Assembly: GCA_011772275.1 (NCBI GenBank)
Contig: WVZU01000141.1
Location: 1 to 9,589, forward strand
DNA from: Planctomycetales bacterium
Lineage (GTDB): Bacteria > Planctomycetota > Planctomycetia > Pirellulales > UBA7805
DNA: 9,589 nt
Direction: 5' to 3'
This document shows, in pieces, positions 1 through 5,268 of this stretch (position 1 is the first letter of the stretch; every line of letters starts with the position of its first letter). A model generated the notes under the pieces. It searched no databases, was not told where the DNA came from, and was given only the letters and a program-made list of their open reading frames with translations. A program made the translations under genes and the position numbers.

Positions 1-116
1 GGCAAGGCCCTGGAGGTCCAGCGCACCACAGGTCCGCCACCCGCCGATATCCCCCGCTGCCAGCCTGTCCGGTTTCACGTCAGCAGCTCTGTGCTCGTCT
101 GGCTTCATGCTAATAG

Positions 117-200
117 CCTCGTGCTTTAGCACGAGGTTAAAATCGCGTAAAAAATGTGTCGAGCCCCGTTTACGGGGCTTGGTGCTGTCTGGCTTTAGCC
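117..200 (+). repeat. Half-unit A-left: three hairpins with TTTA loops
   Basis: Arms are CCTCGTGC (117-124), AGCCCCG (162-168) and GGC (191-193), each followed by TTTA and its exact complement. Spacers between hairpins are 25 and 11 nt. The order 8-bp, 7-bp, 3-bp and the spacings match the other half-units read in their own orientation. Confidence 0.85.
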
Positions 201-257
201 TGGGCTGACTCGCGCTGGAACAACACGAAATCAAGCAGCACCACGCGTGATCGCCAG

Positions 258-344
258 GGCTGAAGCCGGCACAGTGAGAAGGCCCGTAAACGGGCCTCGC
301 CGGGTGGGGTGGTGGACATCATCACCCCGGCATAAATGCCGGGG
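258..344 (-). repeat. Half-unit A-right: three hairpins with TAAA/TGAA loops, inverted relative to A-left
   Basis: On the plus strand the arms are GGC (258-260, loop TGAA), AGGCCCG (280-286, loop TAAA) and CCCCGGCA (325-332, loop TAAA), with spacers of 12 and 27 nt. Read on the minus strand it is 8-bp, 7-bp, 3-bp with TTTA-type loops, the same plan as A-left. A 57-nt core (201-257) separates the two half-units. Confidence 0.85.
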
Positions 345-566
345 CTCAGAGCGGGGGTGGCTTGCTGTCCAAAATGTGATCCATGTGTTATATGAGTCTA
401 AGCGGCGCCAACACATACTCGCATGCTGCCAAACAATTACAATCCGTGTAATGCACCCTGGATAGATAGTGGGACGGGTGGCGAAAAAGACTCCCGACCC
501 CCTCCGGCCCCTCCTCCAATCGGCGAAAGTGTTACTGTGAACTGAAAATTGACCGTTGACAAACGA

Positions 567-1127
567 CTAGCCCGTCGCGGGCCGCTGCCTTTGGCCGCGC
601 AAGCGGCGGATCAGCCAAACCGTTGGCAGGTAGCTCAGCCCGCCACAGACCGCGCCCACCAGCATGCCCCCCAACAGCAGGCACAGAAAGATGTCGCGGC
701 CAAGGTTGAGGATGATCGCAAACTGGCTGAAGATTTCCCAAAAGTGGTGTTCCGCGGTTGTCCGCAGGGCCTCCCCCAAGGTATGTCGGATGGTCGCCAC
801 CGAAGGGCCAGGCCACAAGAAGCTTCCGACCCAATAGGTCAACAGAAACAAGGGCGGGATCGTAAACGGGTTGGTCAGCCAGACCGGGCCGATCGCCGCC
901 AGGCGGTTGGCGTTCAGCAGGGTGGCCAGCACCGTCGCGATGATCATCTGCAGTCCAATCGTGGGAGTGAAAGCCACAAAGAGGCCAATGGCCACACCAA
1001 GACCAATGGCCTCGGGTGAACCACGCAATCTGAGCAGCCAGTGCAGAAACCGATTTGTTTTCCAGCGCCGACGCCTGGTCCCCGTGGGACCAGCGTCACT
1101 GTCGAAGTCGGCCGTTTCTCGCTTCAT
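567..1127 (-). CDS. DUF2062 domain-containing membrane protein
   Basis: This 186-residue protein belongs to the DUF2062 family of small bacterial inner-membrane proteins of unknown biochemical function. An N-terminal basic stretch (residues 18-26, RRRRW) should stay cytoplasmic. The family core starts near residue 36 with GSPEAIGLGVAIGLF, continues through the FTPTIGLQ motif (53-60), and has the family's N-P turn in WLTNPFTIPPLF (83-94). Hydrophobic segments at about 38-72, 76-105 and 142-172 suggest three or four membrane passes, and a basic tail (RRLRGQRQR) closes the protein. Length is normal for the family. The start is ATG at 1127; the only ribosome-site hint is a weak GAG. The gene is divergent from the SYLF gene, and repeat copy A lies 108 bp beyond its stop codon. 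The family call is firm; no function can be inferred from context. Confidence 0.88.
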   Translation of the reverse strand: MKRETADFDSDAGPTGTRRRRWKTNRFLHWLLRLRGSPEAIGLGVAIGLFVAFTPTIGLQMIIATVLATLLNANRLAAIGPVWLTNPFTIPPLFLLTYWVGSFLWPGPSVATIRHTLGEALRTTAEHHFWEIFSQFAIILNLGRDIFLCLLLGGMLVGAVCGGLSYLPTVWLIRRLRGQRQRPATG

Positions 1128-1254
1128 TTTTCAGCTCGACACAAGCGGACACGTCCGCGGTACCAGGATCAGCGACCCCCCTTGCCAGGCGATCTGTTCG
1201 TCAGCAGTTCGGCTCGTATGGCTCACCCGCCGTCGCTTGCGACTTGCCAGGAAG

Positions 1255-1281
1255 TTTGTGAGAAATCCAGGCGTGCGGCCA
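1255..1281 (+). promoter_or_regulatory. Motif shared with the Na/Pi transporter leader (copy 1)
   Basis: A TTTGTGAGAAATCC core runs into AGGCG and CGGCCA. With two extra bases, it matches 5196-5220 at all but about three positions. It lies 127 bp upstream of the DUF2062 start and is in the same orientation relative to that gene as copy 2 is to the transporter. Role unknown: an operator, a promoter element or a dispersed short repeat are all possible. Confidence 0.4.
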
Positions 1282-1441
1282 GGGGGGAGGGAGATTTGGG
1301 GCGGCGGGGACGTGGGGGGGTGCAAGCCTTGCTGGCAGGTCCCGCGTGGCGGCTGGCGATGGGGGTAATGCGGGACGAGGGTCTGCAACGGGCGTGGATC
1401 TGCGGTCTGCGGACTCCCCCGAATTGAGGCGCGAAGATCGC

Positions 1442-1471
1442 TTGCCCGCCGCCCGCCCCTCTCCCTAGAAT
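1442..1471 (+). promoter_or_regulatory. Candidate sigma70-like promoter for the SYLF gene
   Basis: TTGCCC (1442-1447) and TAGAAT (1466-1471) are separated by 18 bp. They match the -35 and -10 consensus at four and five of six positions. A start of transcription near 1478 would give a leader of about 60 nt. This is a pattern match only. Confidence 0.35.
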
Positions 1472-1522
1472 TCGACCTCGGCGCTTGCCCCGCCGCGCGA
1501 TTGCCGCAGGTCACCATGGGGG

Positions 1523-1529
1523 AAAGGAG
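1523..1529 (+). promoter_or_regulatory. Shine-Dalgarno site that sets the SYLF gene start
   Basis: AAAGGAG lies 10 nt before the ATG at 1540. It favours that start over the in-frame TTG at 1501 and ATG at 1516, both of which would precede it. The choice also puts the hydrophobic signal peptide at the extreme N-terminus. Confidence 0.75.
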
Positions 1530-1539
1530 TCTTGTCACC

Positions 1540-2682
1540 ATGTCATTCCGCTGGCTCATTCTGGGAACGTTGCTTTGCCTGCTGCCCGATCGGTGTGGGA
1601 CAGCTGCTTTTGCCCAATCCCGGCAGGAGGCCACCGTCCGGGCCGCGACCTCGGTGCTGAACGAAATCATGGCGGTTCCCGCTAAGCGGATCCCGGCGTT
1701 TTTGTTGAGTGGCGCCGAGGGGGTTGCCATCGTGCCGGGCGTGGTCAAAGGGGGCCTGGTGGTCGGCGTGCGCCACGGACGGGGTGTCCTGCTGACGCGT
1801 AACGAAGATAAGTCATGGAAAATTCCGACGTTTGTGGTGCTTACTGGCGGCAGTGTCGGCTGGCAGGTGGGCGTGCAGTCCACGGATGTGATTCTGGTCT
1901 TCAAGACGCGGAACAGCATCGATGGTCTGATGAAGGGAAAATTGACGATTGGTGCCGACGCGGCCGTGGCGGCGGGACCCGTGGGACGTCAGGCGGCCGC
2001 TGCCACCGATGCCCGCCTGAGCGCCGAAATTTTTTCTTACTCACGCAGCCGCGGACTGTTTGCCGGCGTTTCACTGGAAGGCAGTGTGTTGGAAGTGGAT
2101 CACGGGGCGAACAGTGCGTATTACCGAGCCTCGCTGCCGAACATCGCCGCGGGGGGTGCCAATCCGGTCGTACCGGAATCCGCCCTCCAGCTGGTCCGGA
2201 CCTTGCTGGCCTATACCACGGGGACGCCAGGTCCGTTGCCAGTTTCCGTCCCCGCGGAAACGGCGGCAGGGGACGCGGGGCCCCACAGCGTGTCGCCGCA
2301 GGCGGGGCCCCGCCCCGGAGCCGTTCAGCCGGCCGATCTCCTGCGAAGGAAGCTGGCCCAGGCATCGACCCAGCTCCAGGCCCTGCTCGACGCGAACTGG
2401 CAGCGCTATTTGGCGTTGCCTGCCGAGGTGTACGGGACCGCCGAGCATGCCAGCCTGGCCGCCCTGCAGGATGTCGCCAGCCGCTTGGACCAGGTCGCCA
2501 GCGATCCCCGCTATCATGCCCTCGCCTCACGGACGGAATTCATCCAGGTGCGTCGACTGTTGCAAGATTACCTGGCCGTGCAACGGACCACGCCCCACGG
2601 CACCATCCCTCTGCCGCCGCCGCCCAGCGACGGGGGTACCCGCGACGGTGCGTACGATGCCAACTTGCGCCTGCCGCAGTAG
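1540..2682 (+). CDS. Exported SYLF (Ysc84-like) lipid-binding domain protein with a C-terminal extension
   Basis: This 380-residue protein begins with a signal peptide (1-25, hydrophobic stretch at about 5-16, cleavage expected after AFA and before Q26). There is no lipobox, so a soluble periplasmic or surface-attached product is likely. The SYLF domain covers about 33-225 and shows the family signatures AEGVAIVPGVVKGGLVVG (59-76), GWQVGVQSTDVILVF (107-121) and AEIFSYSRSRGLFAGVSLEG (162-181). SYLF proteins bind phosphoinositides in eukaryotes; the bacterial role is poorly defined, with membrane-lipid binding the usual suggestion. A Pro/Gly/Ala-rich linker (about 228-264) leads to a roughly 85-residue segment (265-349) that looks helical and that I do not recognise, then a proline-rich tail with a run of five prolines (358-362). 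Many bacterial SYLF proteins stop soon after the domain, so the extension is notable. The gene is divergent from DUF2062; repeat copy B starts 126 bp beyond its stop codon. Confidence 0.9.
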   Translation: MSFRWLILGTLLCLLPDRCGTAAFAQSRQEATVRAATSVLNEIMAVPAKRIPAFLLSGAEGVAIVPGVVKGGLVVGVRHGRGVLLTRNEDKSWKIPTFVVLTGGSVGWQVGVQSTDVILVFKTRNSIDGLMKGKLTIGADAAVAAGPVGRQAAAATDARLSAEIFSYSRSRGLFAGVSLEGSVLEVDHGANSAYYRASLPNIAAGGANPVVPESALQLVRTLLAYTTGTPGPLPVSVPAETAAGDAGPHSVSPQAGPRPGAVQPADLLRRKLAQASTQLQALLDANWQRYLALPAEVYGTAEHASLAALQDVASRLDQVASDPRYHALASRTEFIQVRRLLQDYLAVQRTTPHGTIPLPPPPSDGGTRDGAYDANLRLPQ

Positions 2683-2922
2683 ATTGTTGGGCGAGCCAGC
2701 AGGAAAGGTCCGTTCCGTCCATCGGCTCGGCTCGAATTTCTTGCCAGCATCTCCTGCCAGCATCGCTTACCAACCTGGTGGCCCGCGACGGTGGTTACTC
2801 GTCGCCCTGGGTGCATTACACGGATGGTAATTGTTTGGCAGCATGCGAGTATGCGTCGGGGCCGGTTGGACTTTCATATCCCATGGATCACATTTTAAAG
2901 AGCAAGCCACCCCCGCTCTGAG

Positions 2923-3008
2923 CCCCGGCATTTATGCCGGGGTGATGATGTCCATGACCCCACCGGCGAGGCCCGTTTACGGGCCTTCTGGCCATTGCGG
3001 CTTTAGCC
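2923..3008 (+). repeat. Half-unit B-right: three hairpins with TTTA loops
   Basis: Arms CCCCGGCA, AGGCCCG and GGC are each followed by TTTA and the exact complement, with spacers of 26 and 12 nt. It is the counterpart of 258-344 and carries TTTA where that copy has decayed to TGAA (complement TTCA). Confidence 0.85.
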
Positions 3009-3065
3009 CTGGCGATCACGCGCGGTGCTGCTTGATTTCGTGTTGTTACACCACGAGTCAGCTCA

Positions 3066-3150
3066 GGCTAAAGCCAGACAGCGACAAGCCCCGTAAACGG
3101 GGCTCGCGACATTGTTTTACACGAGCTCAACCTCGTGCTAAAGCACGAGG
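3066..3150 (-). repeat. Half-unit B-left: three hairpins with TAAA loops on the plus strand
   Basis: Plus-strand arms are GGC, AGCCCCG and CCTCGTGC, with spacers of 11 and 26 nt. It is the counterpart of 117-200 and keeps all three stems without a mismatch. Confidence 0.85.
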
Positions 3151-3306
3151 CTATTCGCTTGAAGCCAGAAAAGCACGGGGCTGCTGACATGAAACCGGAA
3201 AGGCGCGCGTGTGCGACAACGACCAGTTGCTGCAATCGGCTAAGGGGTTACGCAAAGTGCAAAATGCACCCCGTCGCCCTTGGCCAGCCGTGGCAGGCCA
3301 GGGGGG

Positions 3307-5046
3307 TCAAACCGTAACCGCCTTTTGGCTGTCCGCTTCCCGTTCCGTGTCGCCCGGCGGCTGCTGGTCATTCGGGCGGATGACCTTGGTGATCCGCTTG
3401 GCAAAGTAATACATCCGTTTCAAGTACTCGATCACTTCCGATTCGAGCCGAAACGCGGCCAGCCGGTTGGGTTCATCGGCCGCCAGGCGTCGCGAGAGGT
3501 GGGTTTCCGCGGCGTCGGCCAGACGGTTGATCTCCTCCTTGGCGTCCATCACCTGTTTGGCGATCTCCAGGTCGTTGTCCACCAAGGCCTGCATGGCCTG
3601 TTCAACGGACCAGCAGACTTTGCGGTGGAAATCGCCCAGGACCTCTTCCGTTGCTCGGCTGACCTGCAGCCCCAGCCGCAGTCGGGCTCGGCCGGTTTCG
3701 ACGAGGTTGGTCTCGATCATGTCGCCAATACTTTCGATGTAATTCGCCGCGGCCAGGTAATCCTGCAACTGTTGCGATTGGCGATCGCTTAAATTCTGCT
3801 GGGCCAGACGACCCAGATAGGTGACCACGGCCCCGTGCAGCTGGTCGACGTTGTTGTCCATGTCTTCCAGGTTTTTCAGCTGAGCGGAACTGCCGTGCAG
3901 GGTTGTATGCAGCGCACCGCGGACCATTTGGACCGCGATGGTGCCCAGCCTGCCGAGCTCCCTGCGGACGACGTCCATGGCCAGCGAGGGAGTTTGCAAC
4001 AGCAGTTCGTCCAGGTACTTTGGTCGAGCCGCTTCCAGGGCGGCGGGCGGACGGCTGGGGATCAGGCGGCAGACCAGCCAGGCCAGGGCCGGGGTAAAGC
4101 TGATCAGGATCAGCGTGTTGGCCACATTAAACACCGTGTGCGCGTTGGCGATCTGCCGCGGGGTTTCTGCGGCCAGCCGAGCGGTCCCGGTCAGATTTTC
4201 TGCTGTGGGCGAGATCAAGGTGACCAGCGCCGCCAGCTGGGGAATGAACGCGTACCACAGCGCCACGCCGGCAATGTTAAAGATGACGTGCGCCGTCGCG
4301 GCCCGGACCGCTTCCGGCGGTTTGCCGATCGCCGCCAGCATCGCGGTGATACAGGTGCCAATGTTGGCACCAAAGATCATCGCAATCCCCGCCTCCAGGG
4401 TGATGTTGCCCTTCATCGACAACGCGATCACCAGGCCGGTCGTGGCGGACGAACTTTGGACCAGCGCGGTGAACACCGCGGCAAACAGGATGCCGTACAG
4501 GGGGGTGGCCATTTGGGCCATCAGGCTTTGGAAGAGGGGGAAATCGCGCAGCGGGTAGGTGCCGTCGCTCATCAATTGCATGCCAAAAAAAATCAGCCCC
4601 AGTCCCATGATCATGCGACCGTAGTGTCGAGCCTTTTCGTTTTTGAAGAAAAACAGCAGGCCAAAACCGACGGCGACCAGCAGCAGAGCGTATTGAGTGA
4701 CTTTAAAAGCGATGATCTGCGCGGTGACGGTGGTGCCAATGTTGGCCCCCATGATCACGCCAATCGATTGTTGCAGCGAAAGCAGCCCCGCCGATACGAA
4801 TCCCACGACCAGGACGGTCGTCACGGAGGAAGATTGAATGATGGCCGTCACCAAGGCCCCGGCCACCGCGCCGGTAAAACGATTGGTGGTCAGCCGCGTC
4901 AAGAGATTTCTCATCCCGTTCCCGGCGACCAGCTTCAGAGCGTCCGACATCTGGTCCATTCCGAACAGGAACAGAGCCAGGCCGCCAAACAGGCCCATGG
5001 CGATCGTGCCAATCTGCAACGTCCCGGAAGTGTCCGCCAACAGCAT
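3307..5046 (-). CDS. Na/Pi cotransporter family protein with C-terminal PhoU-like domain
   Basis: This 579-residue membrane protein probably imports inorganic phosphate with sodium, as in the NptA/YjbB-like branch of the PNaS family. Two homologous Na_Pi_cotrans repeats carry the hallmark QSSS motifs at 71-74 and 197-200, each followed about 30 residues later by GANIGT (100-105 and 226-231). Hydrophobic segments fill about 13-330. The cytoplasmic C-terminal part (about 345-555) is helical and charged, like the PhoU domain that is often fused to this transporter. The start chosen is ATG at 5046, because GGGGAG lies 6 nt before it; an in-frame TTG at 5076 would add ten residues. Some members export rather than import phosphate (YjbB), so direction is uncertain. 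Its position after ppx and ppk1 on the same strand supports a role in phosphate balance. Confidence 0.92.
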   Translation of the reverse strand: MLLADTSGTLQIGTIAMGLFGGLALFLFGMDQMSDALKLVAGNGMRNLLTRLTTNRFTGAVAGALVTAIIQSSSVTTVLVVGFVSAGLLSLQQSIGVIMGANIGTTVTAQIIAFKVTQYALLLVAVGFGLLFFFKNEKARHYGRMIMGLGLIFFGMQLMSDGTYPLRDFPLFQSLMAQMATPLYGILFAAVFTALVQSSSATTGLVIALSMKGNITLEAGIAMIFGANIGTCITAMLAAIGKPPEAVRAATAHVIFNIAGVALWYAFIPQLAALVTLISPTAENLTGTARLAAETPRQIANAHTVFNVANTLILISFTPALAWLVCRLIPSRPPAALEAARPKYLDELLLQTPSLAMDVVRRELGRLGTIAVQMVRGALHTTLHGSSAQLKNLEDMDNNVDQLHGAVVTYLGRLAQQNLSDRQSQQLQDYLAAANYIESIGDMIETNLVETGRARLRLGLQVSRATEEVLGDFHRKVCWSVEQAMQALVDNDLEIAKQVMDAKEEINRLADAAETHLSRRLAADEPNRLAAFRLESEVIEYLKRMYYFAKRITKVIRPNDQQPPGDTEREADSQKAVTV

Positions 5047-5052
5047 GCGCTT

Positions 5053-5058
5053 CTCCCC
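5053..5058 (-). promoter_or_regulatory. Shine-Dalgarno site that sets the Na/Pi transporter start
   Basis: GGGGAG on the minus strand ends 6 nt before the ATG at 5046. It supports this start over the in-frame TTG at 5076, which lies upstream of the site. Confidence 0.65.
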
Positions 5059-5078
5059 AACCCGGTAAAAAATCAATT

Positions 5079-5096
5079 CTTAACAGTTTCTTCAAA
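5079..5096 (-). promoter_or_regulatory. Possible 7-4-7 direct repeat upstream of the Na/Pi transporter
   Basis: On the minus strand TTTGAAG and TGTTAAG are separated by four bases, giving an 11-bp period in an AT-rich stretch 33 nt upstream of the start codon. The layout recalls the paired 7-bp half-sites of PhoB boxes, but the sequence fits the enterobacterial consensus poorly. Low confidence. Confidence 0.2.
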
Positions 5097-5160
5097 TTTG
5101 CAACGGGCAACTTTAAAAAGCGGCTCTTCAGGAAATCGTGCTGTGAGCGACTCATTCGCT

Positions 5161-5178
5161 GCCAGGCCAAGACCTGGC
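5161..5178. promoter_or_regulatory. Inverted repeat in the ppk1-Na/Pi spacer
   Basis: GCCAGG (5161-5166) and CCTGGC (5173-5178) flank a 6-nt gap. It could be an operator or a weak hairpin in the transporter leader. No T tract follows on either strand, so it is not a convincing intrinsic terminator for ppk1. Confidence 0.25.
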
Positions 5179-5195
5179 CGTGGCTGAGCAGACGG

Positions 5196-5220
5196 CTTGT
5201 GAACAATCCAGGCGCGGCCA
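5196..5220 (+). promoter_or_regulatory. Motif shared with the DUF2062 upstream region (copy 2)
   Basis: CTTGTGAACAATCC followed by AGGCG and CGGCCA closely matches 1255-1281. It is 150 bp upstream of the transporter start and 48 bp beyond the ppk1 stop. The nearly equal distance and same orientation relative to the downstream gene make a regulatory role possible. Confidence 0.4.
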
Positions 5221-5268
5221 ACTTCGATCCGCCAGGCCGCAGGTGCCAGGCGGGGCGGTTGCGGGCGG

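Larger units (their letters stand above)
69..458 (+). repeat. Multi-hairpin repeat, copy A (left arm of a large inverted repeat)
   Basis: This ~390-bp copy matches the reverse complement of 2809-3199 along its whole length, at roughly 85-90% identity counted by eye. The match starts abruptly at TCCGGTTTCA and ends at GTAATGCACCC. It contains five perfect hairpins: 8-bp arms at 117-124/129-136, 7-bp at 162-168/173-179, 3-bp at 191-193/198-200, 7-bp at 280-286/291-297 and 8-bp at 325-332/337-344. The first three loops read TTTA and the last two TAAA. A sixth, 3-bp hairpin at 258-267 has a decayed TGAA loop. The copy begins 108 bp past the DUF2062 stop codon, so a DUF2062 transcript would run into it. 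It has no coding capacity, and I know no named family for it. A REP- or MITE-like dispersed element, or a structured RNA, are the main alternatives. Confidence 0.9.
1128..1539. other. Divergent intergenic region between DUF2062 and SYLF genes
   Basis: No convincing gene lies here. It must hold the promoters of both divergent genes. Visible elements are an interrupted palindrome GCGGAC-AC-GTCCGC (1145-1158), a second one GTCGC-TT-GCGAC (1232-1243), a motif shared with the Na/Pi leader (1255-1281), a G-rich stretch (about 1280-1320) and a candidate sigma70-like promoter (1442-1471). Short overlapping reading frames here have arginine/proline-rich, unrecognisable products. Confidence 0.7.
2809..3199 (-). 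repeat. Multi-hairpin repeat, copy B (right arm of a large inverted repeat)
   Basis: This is the inverted partner of copy A and the better preserved one: all six hairpins have an intact TTTA or TAAA loop. Arms are at 2923-2930/2935-2942 (8 bp), 2969-2975/2980-2986 (7 bp), 2999-3001/3006-3008 (3 bp), 3066-3068/3073-3075 (3 bp), 3087-3093/3098-3104 (7 bp) and 3131-3138/3143-3150 (8 bp). A 57-nt core (3009-3065) contains a stretch of 24 nt identical to copy A (3024-3047 against 219-242). The copy sits between the convergent 3' ends of the SYLF and Na/Pi genes, and SYLF transcription would enter it from the same end as DUF2062 transcription enters copy A. Family unknown; no transposase gene is present. 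Confidence 0.9.

Noticed and set aside
60..75. Target-site duplication at the outer ends of the inverted copies
   Set aside because: The bases just outside 69 and 3199 share no direct repeat that I can see.
117..344. CRISPR-like array of palindromic repeats
   Set aside because: The stems have different sequences, spacings are unequal and mirrored, there is no constant direct repeat with unique spacers, and no cas gene is present.
117..344. Series of intrinsic terminators
   Set aside because: The hairpins are GC-rich but none is followed by a T tract on either strand, and six stems in a mirrored layout exceed what a terminator needs.
231..465. Short reading frames on both strands over repeat copy A
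   Set aside because: They run through the hairpins, are not preserved in copy B, and their products match nothing recognisable.
2742..2764. Direct repeat TGCCAGCATC (2742-2751 and 2755-2764) after the SYLF gene
   Set aside because: Two 10-bp copies with no further structure are plausible by chance in GC-rich sequence and do not mark the repeat boundary at 2809.
1815..2921. Long plus-strand reading frame overlapping the SYLF gene
   Set aside because: It is an alternative frame of the SYLF gene with an Arg/Gly/Pro-rich product typical of high-GC shadows, and the SYLF frame carries clear family motifs.
3835..5187. 450-codon plus-strand reading frame opposite the Na/Pi transporter
   Set aside because: The product is Gln/Arg/His/Gly-rich without hydrophobic pattern or motifs; it is the antisense shadow of a well-supported transporter.
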